From the NCBI GenBank assembly GCA_020425125.1, contig JAGQRV010000002.1, forward strand, positions 69,783 to 133,782: DNA of 64,000 nt, in the 5' to 3' direction. Numbering within the stretch: position 1 is the first letter of the stretch; every line of letters starts with the position of its first letter. The notes under the pieces are model-generated. The model was not told where the DNA came from. It saw only the letters and a program-made list of their open reading frames with translations, and searched no databases. Origin of the DNA: Paracoccaceae bacterium. GTDB lineage: Bacteria; Pseudomonadota; Alphaproteobacteria; Rhodobacterales; Rhodobacteraceae. A program made the position numbers and the translations under genes. Positions 7,766-15,383 of this stretch are shown in pieces.

Positions 7766-8819
7766 ACGCGAGTCCGAGCCAGAGCAGCCAGCGGTCAGGA
7801 TCGAACAGCCGGTCGAGAACCGGGATTCCGAGATCGGACGCTCCGGCCAGGATGTCCTGCAAATAGGTCTGCGCCAGGACAAGAAACACGGCCCCCGCCA
7901 CAGGCCCCCAGATCGTCCCCATCCCGCCGATCACGACCATCAGCAGAATGTCGATCATGATGTCGAAACTCAGCGTGGTGTCCGGGCCCACATAGCGCAG
8001 CCAGACCGCATAGAGCGCCCCGGCCAGTGCCGCAAATGCCGCCGAGATGATCGTTGCCGCGACACGGTACCGGACCACCGAATACCCGACGGCCTCTGCC
8101 CGCAGGTCATTCTCGCGGATGGCCTGCAGGACCCGCCCGAACGGCGCATTGACGATCCGCAACATGGCGAGCACCAGCACCAGCGACCCTCCCAGGACGA
8201 GGTAGTAGGAGATGATCTTGCCGCTGATCCGCATTCCTCCCAGCGACAGCACCTCGGCTCCGCCCGCGCCTCTCGAAGCCAGAAGCCGCGGCAGCGAAAT
8301 CTCGATCTGCGGCAGCCGGCCCCAGGTTTCTGCCGCCGTCAGGGCGCGTGGGATCCGGTAGGTCAGACCATCCTCTCCGCCCGTCAGCGCCGGCAGTTGC
8401 GAGACGAGAACCGCAAAGGCGGAAGCCACCGCAAGGGTGATCATCGCGAAGAAGATTGCCCGGACTCGCAGCGAGAAGAGCCCGATCAGCGCCGCCAGCA
8501 GCGCCGCGACGGCCATTCCCGCCAGCGTGCCCGCGCCGAGGGCGGTGAAGCTCCGGCCGACATGAAGCGACGCCAGCGCCACCCCGTAGGCGCCGATGCC
8601 GAAGAACATTGTATGCGCGAAGCTGACGATTCCGGCATAGCCGAGGATCAGATCGTAGCTCGCCGCAAGCACTGCGAAGACGCAGATCCGAGCCGCCGTA
8701 TCCAGCGCGCGGCTGCCCTCGAACAGGAACGGAGCGAGTGCAAGGACGGCCAGAAGCAGCGCGAACAGGACCGCCAGAATGCGCGATCCTGGCCGGTCGC
8801 CGGAAAGGATGCGAACCAT
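7692..8819 (-). CDS. livM: Branched-chain amino acid-type ABC transporter permease (LivM)
   Basis: This 375-residue polytopic inner-membrane permease belongs to the LivHM family. Hydrophobic segments run from residue 12 to the C-terminus. The family segment ILGYAGIVSFAHTMFFGIGAYG (residues about 58-79) is clear, as is the cytoplasmic coupling region NAPFGRVLQAIRENDLRAEAVG. It is the last gene of a five-gene minus-strand operon (livK-livG-livF-livH-livM), and its start lies 1 bp after the livH stop. Its 3' end overlaps the convergent DUF4212 gene by 74 bp. The true substrate may be amino acids, amides or related compounds; sequence alone does not decide this. Confidence 0.9.
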   Translation of the reverse strand: MVRILSGDRPGSRILAVLFALLLAVLALAPFLFEGSRALDTAARICVFAVLAASYDLILGYAGIVSFAHTMFFGIGAYGVALASLHVGRSFTALGAGTLAGMAVAALLAALIGLFSLRVRAIFFAMITLAVASAFAVLVSQLPALTGGEDGLTYRIPRALTAAETWGRLPQIEISLPRLLASRGAGGAEVLSLGGMRISGKIISYYLVLGGSLVLVLAMLRIVNAPFGRVLQAIRENDLRAEAVGYSVVRYRVAATIISAAFAALAGALYAVWLRYVGPDTTLSFDIMIDILLMVVIGGMGTIWGPVAGAVFLVLAQTYLQDILAGASDLGIPVLDRLFDPDRWLLWLGLAFILCVRFFPSGLVGRLRHGPGGPA

Positions 8820-8820
8820 C

Positions 8821-9942
8821 CTAACGCAACCGCGATGCCGGCATCATGCCGCTCGGTCGCCACATGAGGACCGCCACCATCAGTGAAATGGTTGAAATCA
8901 GAGCGAGCTTGGGCGCCAGAAAGGCAACGTAGTTCTGGGTCAGACCGACAAGAAGCGCCGCGAGAAAACACCCTTCGACCGACCCGAGCCCGCCGATGAT
9001 CACAACGATGAAGACCAGCACCAGAAGCTCGGCCCCCATCTGCGCGGTGACATGCTCCTGATAGAGCGCCCACATCAGCCCGCCGAGACCGGCCAGCGCC
9101 GACCCGGCCATAAAGACCGCGACGAAGACGCGACTCAGGCGGTATCCCAGCGCCTCGACCATCTCGCAGTTCTCGACGCCCGCGCGGACGATCAGCCCGA
9201 TCCGCGTCCGGCGCAACACCAGAGACATCGACGCAAAGACGACGAGGCCCAGCCCGACTGCGACCAGCCGGTATTGCTCGAGCGCCGCACCGCCCCAGGT
9301 CAGCACGCCCTTCAGCATCTGCGGCCTGGCAAGGAAGATCTCCGATGGCCCCCAAAGGACCCGGAGCAGTTCCTCGATCACGATGAGCCCCCCCATGGTC
9401 ACGAGGATCTGCTTCAGATGCGCCCCATAGGCCGGACGAACGATCACCCGCTCGAAGCCCCAGCCCAACACGCCGGCCGCAACCGTTGCAGCCAGCGCCG
9501 CAAGCCCGACAGCGGCAAGATTGAGCGCGAGGTCGGGCGTCCGCGTCCAGCCGGGCAGCGCCGCCAGAACGCTGACACCGACGAACGCCCCGAGCGAGAT
9601 GAAGGCGCCGTGTCCGAAATTGATCACGTCCATCAATCCGAACACCAGGGTCAGTCCCGAAGCCATGATGAAGAACATCATCCCCATGGCGAGACCGGCG
9701 AGGGAAAGTGTGAGCCACGTCGGAAAGACGGACCCGAAAGCACTCCAGAGCGCCGTGGCGGCATTCGCGTCCGTTATCGCAGCAGGTCCCGCGGGCAACT
9801 CGGAAAGCGCCATGCCGATCCAGCCGACGAGCGCCACAAGCGGCACCAGGCCCGCCGGAATGAACGGTGCGATGCGTGCCGCAACACCTTCCGCCTCGAA
9901 GCGCGGGAGATGCACGGGAGCCTGCGGCCCGCCCGCGCTCAC
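8821..9942 (-). CDS. livH: Branched-chain amino acid-type ABC transporter permease (LivH)
   Basis: This 373-residue LivH-family permease has the signature GLTLVFGLMDVINFGHGAFI (starting near residue 98) followed by multiple membrane helices. The typical LivH starts close to that motif and has about 290 residues. This protein has roughly 80 extra N-terminal residues, including an additional hydrophobic segment (IPAGLVPLVALVGWIGMAL). The GTG start at 9942 overlaps the livF stop codon, which supports the long form and translational coupling. It would pair with LivM to form the membrane channel of the importer. Confidence 0.88.
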   Translation of the reverse strand: MSAGGPQAPVHLPRFEAEGVAARIAPFIPAGLVPLVALVGWIGMALSELPAGPAAITDANAATALWSAFGSVFPTWLTLSLAGLAMGMMFFIMASGLTLVFGLMDVINFGHGAFISLGAFVGVSVLAALPGWTRTPDLALNLAAVGLAALAATVAAGVLGWGFERVIVRPAYGAHLKQILVTMGGLIVIEELLRVLWGPSEIFLARPQMLKGVLTWGGAALEQYRLVAVGLGLVVFASMSLVLRRTRIGLIVRAGVENCEMVEALGYRLSRVFVAVFMAGSALAGLGGLMWALYQEHVTAQMGAELLVLVFIVVIIGGLGSVEGCFLAALLVGLTQNYVAFLAPKLALISTISLMVAVLMWRPSGMMPASRLR

Positions 9943-11138
9943 GTCCGCTCCAGATCGAACCCGAGAAGCCGCGCCTGCAGATCTGGATCGTCGGCGATGG
10001 CCGTCATAGAACCGCTCCAGGCGACCCTGCCGTCATCCAGCACCACGCATCGGTCACCGAGTTCGCGGGCGACGGCGAAGTTCTGTTCGACAAGCAGGAC
10101 GGCCGCGCCCTGAAGCTTCAGGTCCCGGATTGCCTTGACGAGCGTGGCCATGATGGCCGGTGCAAGGCCCTTTGTCGGTTCGTCGATTAGGTAAAGCCGC
10201 CGCCGCTCCACCATGGCGCGGGCGACCGCAAGCATCTGCTTCTGCCCGCCCGAGAGGGTTCCCGCAGGAGCGTTCCAGAAGGTCCGGAGCGCCGGGAAGA
10301 CACTGAAGAGCCAGTCAAGCCGGTCGGCCGGGATCGGACCGGAGCGCGCGGCGAGGATCATGTTTTCCGCCACCGACAGGGAGCCGAAGATGCCCATGTC
10401 CTCGGGGACGTAGCCGAGCCCGGCGCGGGCGATCCGGTGCGCCGGCCAACCGGAGATATCTTCTCCGTCGAACCGGATGTGGCCTGATCTTGGCTGCCGG
10501 AGTCCCATGATCGTCCTGAGGGTCGTTGTCTTCCCGGCGCCGTTCCGACCCAGGAGCATGGTCACGCCCCGCACCGGAACGTCGAAGCTCACGTCGTCGA
10601 GAATGTGATAGGGCCCGATATCGGTCGACACCCCCGCAAGCGACAGAAGCACCGGCGCGGCGGACGGCCGATCCACTGTCGCAGAAGACGTGGCAGGAAC
10701 GGCCGGACGAAGGAGCGGACGCTCGGCTTCCAATGGCGTGGCGGAGGATGCCTCCGCCGCCAAATCCGGGTTCGAAGATCCGGGCCAGTCGCCGCCGTCA
10801 GGTGGCGCATAGAGCTGATCCGGCATCAGGATCAGCCGCTGTCCCGCCGGCGCCGCGGATCGAACCGGTTCCGCATCCGTCTTGGGTGCATCGGCCTCGT
10901 GCGCCGTCAGGTCCTGCCCCCGGTCCTCCGCCCGAGGGGCCGGACCGGCAGGACCGGCCGGGCGGTCGTCTGCGGGCGGACTGCCCGACGCATGTCCGGG
11001 GCCGCGCGGCGCTGCCAACGGCGGCGGCTCGTCGGCGACCTTTGGGGCGACACCGCCCGCGCGCATCCGCGCCGTCTCCATCGCTCGTGCAAGCCGGTCG
11101 ACCCGGAGCCGAACCTTGTCGTTGTCGTCTTCAGGCAT
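9939..11138 (-). CDS. livF: ABC transporter ATP-binding protein (LivF) with long N-terminal extension
   Basis: This 399-residue protein has a C-terminal LivF-type ATPase (residues about 163-399). It contains Walker A GRNGAGKT at 197-204, the signature LSGGQKQ, Walker B LYLIDEPTKGLAP and a C-terminal LLGFDLERT tail. Residues 1-162 form a Pro/Ala/Asp-rich, probably disordered region unlike any LivF I know. The start ATG at 11138 overlaps the livG stop by 8 bp, and no other gene occupies this stretch, so the extension is probably translated. A GTG at 10652 would give a standard 237-residue LivF, leaving an odd 480-bp gap. The protein energises the LivHM importer together with LivG. Confidence 0.85.
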   Translation of the reverse strand: MPEDDNDKVRLRVDRLARAMETARMRAGGVAPKVADEPPPLAAPRGPGHASGSPPADDRPAGPAGPAPRAEDRGQDLTAHEADAPKTDAEPVRSAAPAGQRLILMPDQLYAPPDGGDWPGSSNPDLAAEASSATPLEAERPLLRPAVPATSSATVDRPSAAPVLLSLAGVSTDIGPYHILDDVSFDVPVRGVTMLLGRNGAGKTTTLRTIMGLRQPRSGHIRFDGEDISGWPAHRIARAGLGYVPEDMGIFGSLSVAENMILAARSGPIPADRLDWLFSVFPALRTFWNAPAGTLSGGQKQMLAVARAMVERRRLYLIDEPTKGLAPAIMATLVKAIRDLKLQGAAVLLVEQNFAVARELGDRCVVLDDGRVAWSGSMTAIADDPDLQARLLGFDLERT

Positions 11139-11895
11139 CGGCAAGGCTCCGTCCAAGATAGGCGTCGCGCACCACGTCAGCGGCCATGACCTCGGCCGGT
11201 GTGCCGTCGGCGGCGAGCGCACCGTTGTGCAGCACGATGATGCGGTCGGCGAGGCGCCGGACCACCCCCATCCGGTGCTCCACCAGCAACACGCACCGCG
11301 TGGCATCCCTGCGGATGTCTTCGATCAGTCGCAGGATCGCCGGGGCCGCATCCGCCGACATGCCTGCGGTCGGCTCATCGAAGAGAAAGACCCGCGGCTC
11401 CAGCGCGATGAGCAGACCGACCTCGAGCTTGCGCTGGTCACCGTGGGACAGTTCACCAGCGAGCCGTCCGGAAAGGTGCCGCAACTGGACCTGGTCGAGC
11501 ACCGCCCGTGCGGCGTCGGCCATGGCGTGGTCGGCATCGGCCAGCGCGAACAGACGCGCCCCCTTGCGCTGGCGGGCCTGAACGGCGAGGCGCACATTCT
11601 CGAAGACGCTGAGCCCGGGAAAGAGGCTGGTGAGCTGAAATGCACGCCCCAGCCCGCGTCGCGTACGCGCGGCCATGGGCAGGCGGGTGATGTCCTGCCC
11701 GTCCAGCAGAATCTGGCCCTGCGTGGCGTGAACCCGCCCCGAGATCGCATTGAAGTAGGTGGTCTTCCCGGCGCCGTTCGGCCCCACGATGGCGGTCAGT
11801 TCTCCGGCCCGGAAACGGCAGCTGACCGCGTCCACCGCCACGTGCCCGCCGAAGCGGACGGTGAGAGAGCGGGTTTCAAGCGCGGGTTCGGCCAT
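11131..11895 (-). CDS. livG: ABC transporter ATP-binding protein (LivG)
   Basis: This 254-residue LivG-type ATPase has Walker A GPNGAGKT, the LivG-specific segment GLGRAFQLTSLFPGLSVFENV, Walker B VFLFDEPTAGMS and a C-terminal BCA_ABC_TP-like tail ending VVRDAYLG. The signature motif reads LSHGDQRKLEVG, as is normal for this family. It lies 36 bp downstream of the binding-protein gene and overlaps livF by 8 bp, so the operon is tightly packed. Together with LivF it forms the cytoplasmic ATPase pair of the importer. Confidence 0.93.
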   Translation of the reverse strand: MAEPALETRSLTVRFGGHVAVDAVSCRFRAGELTAIVGPNGAGKTTYFNAISGRVHATQGQILLDGQDITRLPMAARTRRGLGRAFQLTSLFPGLSVFENVRLAVQARQRKGARLFALADADHAMADAARAVLDQVQLRHLSGRLAGELSHGDQRKLEVGLLIALEPRVFLFDEPTAGMSADAAPAILRLIEDIRRDATRCVLLVEHRMGVVRRLADRIIVLHNGALAADGTPAEVMAADVVRDAYLGRSLADA

Positions 11896-11931
11896 GCTCA
11901 GGCGCGGCTCCGCCCGGCAGCACGCGCCCGC

Positions 11932-13101
11932 TCAATTGCGGATCGGCACCGGCATGTCGTCAATGCCGAGTTCGCGCACAAGAACCGGAATACCCCATTC
12001 GACATCTGGATCCACCTTGATCCTGAAATGATACATGGACTGTAGTGCCTGATGATCTTCGGGACGGAACCGCATCAGCCCTTTCGGCGTCTGCCATTCC
12101 ATCCCCTCCATTGCCCCGATCAGCGCCTCGCTGTCGGTCGACCCCGCGGCGCGGATCGCCTCGACCGCGGCGATGCCCGCCGCCATACCGCCGGCGGTAA
12201 AGAAATCGGGCGGCGTCCCGAAGCGCGCCAGATGTTCCTTTACCAGCCAGTCGTTCACCGGGTTCTGCGGAATCTCGTAGTAGTAGTAGGTCGCCCCCTC
12301 CATCCCGGGGAGGTCCCTGTAGGCCGCCAGCGCCGCCAGGATGTTCCCGCCCGTGGCGATCTCGATTCCATAGCGCTCGGGCTCCATGGCATTGATCTTG
12401 CCCATCGGATTGCCGCCGCCCGCCCAGATGATGAAAAGCTTCTTCTCGCCGTCCACGTCCTTCATGGCGTTGAAGATCCGCTGGGCGGCGGCGGTGAAGT
12501 CGGTCGTGTCGGTCGGAACGTATTCCTCGTGAACCAGATCGGCCCCGGTTTCCTCCAGCGCTTCGCGAAACGCGGCCACGCCGTCGCGTCCGAAGGCGTA
12601 ATCCTGCGCCAGCGTCGCCACCTTCACCCCGTCGCCGCCGATAGCCACTGCATTGGCGATGGCATCCTGGCTGGAATTTCGGGCGGTGCGGAAGATGTAC
12701 CGGTTCCAGTTCGCGCCGGTGATCGAATCCGCTACGGCAGGTTCGACGATCAGCACCTTTTCGTAGTCCTCGGCTACCGGCAGCATCGCAAGCGCCACCC
12801 CGGAACTGACTGGGCCGACCGCCAAATCGGCCTCGTCATCGCCGAAGGCCTCTTCAAGCATGGCGCGTCCTGTCGCCGGGTCGAGCCGGGTATCCTTCTC
12901 GATCACGACAATCGGCTCGTCATCGATCGCCATGGTCCCGTGCGTGGCATATTCGAGCCCCATCATCAGCCCGGTATGGGACTGCGCCGCATACGCCTCC
13001 AGCGCGCCGGTCTTTCCGTAGACATGCGCGATCGTGATGTCGGCCGCGGTCTGGCTCGCGACAACACACGCCGCGAACCCCGGAAGGAGGCTCAGCTTCA
13101 T
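11932..13101 (-). CDS. livK: Branched-chain amino acid-type ABC transporter substrate-binding protein
   Basis: This 389-residue periplasmic type I binding protein has a short signal peptide (residues 1-20, MKLSLLPGFAACVVASQTAA). It is followed by the family pattern ITIAHVYGKTGALEAYA and later DFTAAAQRIFNAMKDVDGEKKLFIIW. It captures the ligand for the LivHM-GF importer encoded just downstream. The ligand is not predictable. The sequence is a diverged relative of LivK, closer to the proteins annotated as generic amino acid/amide binding. It is the first gene of the operon. It is divergent from the O-acetylhomoserine sulfhydrylase gene, with 175 bp between the starts that must hold both promoters. 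Confidence 0.87.
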   Translation of the reverse strand: MKLSLLPGFAACVVASQTAADITIAHVYGKTGALEAYAAQSHTGLMMGLEYATHGTMAIDDEPIVVIEKDTRLDPATGRAMLEEAFGDDEADLAVGPVSSGVALAMLPVAEDYEKVLIVEPAVADSITGANWNRYIFRTARNSSQDAIANAVAIGGDGVKVATLAQDYAFGRDGVAAFREALEETGADLVHEEYVPTDTTDFTAAAQRIFNAMKDVDGEKKLFIIWAGGGNPMGKINAMEPERYGIEIATGGNILAALAAYRDLPGMEGATYYYYEIPQNPVNDWLVKEHLARFGTPPDFFTAGGMAAGIAAVEAIRAAGSTDSEALIGAMEGMEWQTPKGLMRFRPEDHQALQSMYHFRIKVDPDVEWGIPVLVRELGIDDMPVPIRN

Positions 13102-13276
13102 TCGTTAACTCCCTGAATTGCGGCCATTCAGGCTCTGCTACCCTCAAGGTGGAGCGTAGTGCTCCGCCCGCCACCATTCAACCGGAAATATGTGTCTTCG
13201 GCACGCGACAGTGCGCTTCTTGCCGGGCTCCGGCGGCTCGCCTATTGCTGGCCCGACAAACACAAGGGAGGGTTCA

Positions 13277-14569
13277 ATGTCCGACGGCCCCGTTTACGGC
13301 TTCGACACGCTGCAGGTTCATGCCGGGTCGCGCCCCGATCCGGCGACCGGCGCCCGGCAGACGCCGATCTACCAGACCACCGCCTATGTCTTCCGCGACG
13401 CCGATCACGCGGCGGCCCTGTTCAATCTGCAGGAAGTCGGCTTCATCTATTCGCGCCTGACCAATCCGACCGTTGCCGTGCTGCAGGAGCGGATCGCCAC
13501 GCTTGAGGGCGGTGTCGGTGCGGTCTGCTGCTCCTCCGGGCATGCGGCCCAGATCATGGCGCTGTTCCCGCTGATGGGGCCGGGGCTCAATATCGTCGCG
13601 TCGACGCGACTCTACGGCGGCACCGTTACCCAGTTCACCCAAACGATCCGCCGCTTCGGCTGGAAGGCCACCTTTGTCGATACCGACGACCTCGACGCGG
13701 TCCGCGGCGCGATCGACGAGAACACGCGGGCGATCTTCTGCGAATCCATTGCCAATCCGGGCGGATACATTACCGATCTCGACGCCATGGCTCGGATCGC
13801 CGACGACGCCGGCATTCCGCTGATCGTCGACAACACGTCGGCCACGCCCTATCTCTGCCGCCCGATCGAACAAGGCGCCACCATCGTCGTCCATTCGACC
13901 ACCAAGTACCTGACCGGAAACGGCACCGTGACCGGCGGCGCCATCGTCGATTCCGGCAAGTTCGACTGGTCGGCCTCGGACAAGTTTCCGTCGCTCAGCA
14001 CACCCGAGCCCGCCTATCACGGGCTGAAGTTCCACGAAACCTTCGGGCCGCTGGCCTTCACCTTCCATGGCATCGCCATCGGGCTGCGCGATCTCGGGAT
14101 GACGATGAACCCGCAGGGTGCGCATTACACCCTCCTTGGCATCGAAACCCTGAGCCTGCGGATGCAGCGCCACGTGGAGAATGCGATCAAGGTGGCTAGC
14201 TGGCTCGAACGCGACCCGCGCGTCGAATACGTGACCTATGCCGGCCTGCCCTCATCGCCCTATCACGACCGTGTCGCACGGGTCTGCCCGCACGGGGCCG
14301 GCGCGATCTTCACGTTTGCGGTCAACGGCGGCTACGAAGCCTGCGTGAAGCTCGTCAACGCCGTCAACCTGTTCAGCCATGTCGCCAACCTGGGTGACGC
14401 GAGGTCGCTGATCATCCACTCCGCCTCAACCACCCATCGCCAGCTGACGCCCGAGCAGCAGACGGCGGCAGGAGCAGCCCCGAATGTGGTCCGGCTGTCG
14501 ATCGGGATCGAGGATGCCGACGACCTGATTGCCGATCTGGACCAGGCGCTGGCCGCCGCCACCGCCTAA
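13277..14569 (+). CDS. metY: O-acetylhomoserine sulfhydrylase (aminocarboxypropyltransferase)
   Basis: This 430-residue PLP enzyme of the Cys/Met metabolism family probably makes homocysteine from O-acetylhomoserine and sulfide (or methionine from methanethiol). The PLP-binding region VVHSTTKYLTGNG holds the lysine, and the N-terminal FDTLQVHAGSRPDPATGARQTPIYQTTAYVF block (about residues 7-38) is diagnostic for the O-acetylhomoserine branch. The C-terminal HSASTTHRQLTPEQQ is also typical. A strong GGGAGGG ribosome-binding site at 13266-13272 fixes the ATG at 13277; 29 in-frame upstream residues are not coding-like. It stands alone, convergent with a SIMPL-domain gene. Confidence 0.92.
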   Translation: MSDGPVYGFDTLQVHAGSRPDPATGARQTPIYQTTAYVFRDADHAAALFNLQEVGFIYSRLTNPTVAVLQERIATLEGGVGAVCCSSGHAAQIMALFPLMGPGLNIVASTRLYGGTVTQFTQTIRRFGWKATFVDTDDLDAVRGAIDENTRAIFCESIANPGGYITDLDAMARIADDAGIPLIVDNTSATPYLCRPIEQGATIVVHSTTKYLTGNGTVTGGAIVDSGKFDWSASDKFPSLSTPEPAYHGLKFHETFGPLAFTFHGIAIGLRDLGMTMNPQGAHYTLLGIETLSLRMQRHVENAIKVASWLERDPRVEYVTYAGLPSSPYHDRVARVCPHGAGAIFTFAVNGGYEACVKLVNAVNLFSHVANLGDARSLIIHSASTTHRQLTPEQQTAAGAAPNVVRLSIGIEDADDLIADLDQALAAATA

Positions 14570-14576
14570 CCGGGCA

Positions 14577-15269
14577 TCAGTCGCCGAGCGCCAGAACCAC
14601 CGTAACCCGTTCGGTGACCGCGACCAAGCCCTCGGCGATCGGTACGCCGCTGCCCGCCGCCGCGGCGCGCATCATCACCACCGGCCCGGGTGCGGCCCCG
14701 TTTTCGGTGATCGAGATCACCGCGCCAAGGGTGACGCCGGCCGCCTCGGCATAGAGCTTCGCCTTGGCCAGCGCATCGGCCACGGCGTCCCGGCGTGCAT
14801 CGTCCTCGGCCGATTTCGGATCGGTCAGGCCGAATGTCACGCCCTGAAGTTCGTTCGCACCGGAACTGACCAGCGTGTCCAAGAGTCCGCCGAGACCGGC
14901 AATGTCGTGGGATTTCAATGCGACTATCGTCCTCGCCTCGAATTCCGGCGCGGGCGGTGGCCCCTCCTCGGGACGCGGCGCATAGACCGTACCGAGATTG
15001 AGTCCTTCGGTCTGAACGTCCGTGTCCGCGATCCCAGCCGCCGTGACGGCATCCATCACCTGCTGCATCGCATCGGACATGCCGGTAACTGCCGCGCGGG
15101 CGCTGTCCGCGCGAACCGCCACACCAAGGCGCACGGTTGCAAGATCGGGCGCGGCGGCCACTTGGCCCTCTCCCGTAACGGTGATCGTGCGCTCTGCAGC
15201 GCTGGCCGGCACAAACCCGAAGGCCAGCGTCCAAAGCACCGCGAACAGGGCCAAAAATCGCGTCGGCAT
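14577..15269 (-). CDS. SIMPL (DUF541) domain periplasmic protein
   Basis: This 230-residue protein has a signal peptide (residues 1-24, ending ASAA) and a SIMPL/DUF541 domain. The domain shows in RTITVTGEGQVAAAPDLATV near the N-terminus, in the DVQTEGLNLGTVY segment, and in a C-terminal conserved A-K-A...A (DAVADALAKAKLYAEAAGVTLG) block followed by a beta-rich end. Family members (E. coli YggE-like) are periplasmic and are linked to oxidative stress tolerance, but have no firm biochemical role. The gene ends 7 bp from the convergent metY stop and is divergent from the pilus-like gene. Confidence 0.85.
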   Translation of the reverse strand: MPTRFLALFAVLWTLAFGFVPASAAERTITVTGEGQVAAAPDLATVRLGVAVRADSARAAVTGMSDAMQQVMDAVTAAGIADTDVQTEGLNLGTVYAPRPEEGPPPAPEFEARTIVALKSHDIAGLGGLLDTLVSSGANELQGVTFGLTDPKSAEDDARRDAVADALAKAKLYAEAAGVTLGAVISITENGAAPGPVVMMRAAAAGSGVPIAEGLVAVTERVTVVLALGD

Positions 15270-15383
15270 CTGGGATTCCGTCCTTTCTGTTGTGGGTTTT
15301 CTCTATCTATGCCGCAAGATCATGCTAGAATAGCGCAAAACCAGAAATCACCCGATTTGGGCCGAGGCAGCCCGGGCAGCGAC

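Noticed and set aside
14529-15383. Upstream 285 codons of the frame that contains the pilus-like gene
   Set aside because: They are antisense to the SIMPL gene and shadow-like in composition; the real protein begins at 15384 (or possibly 15309).
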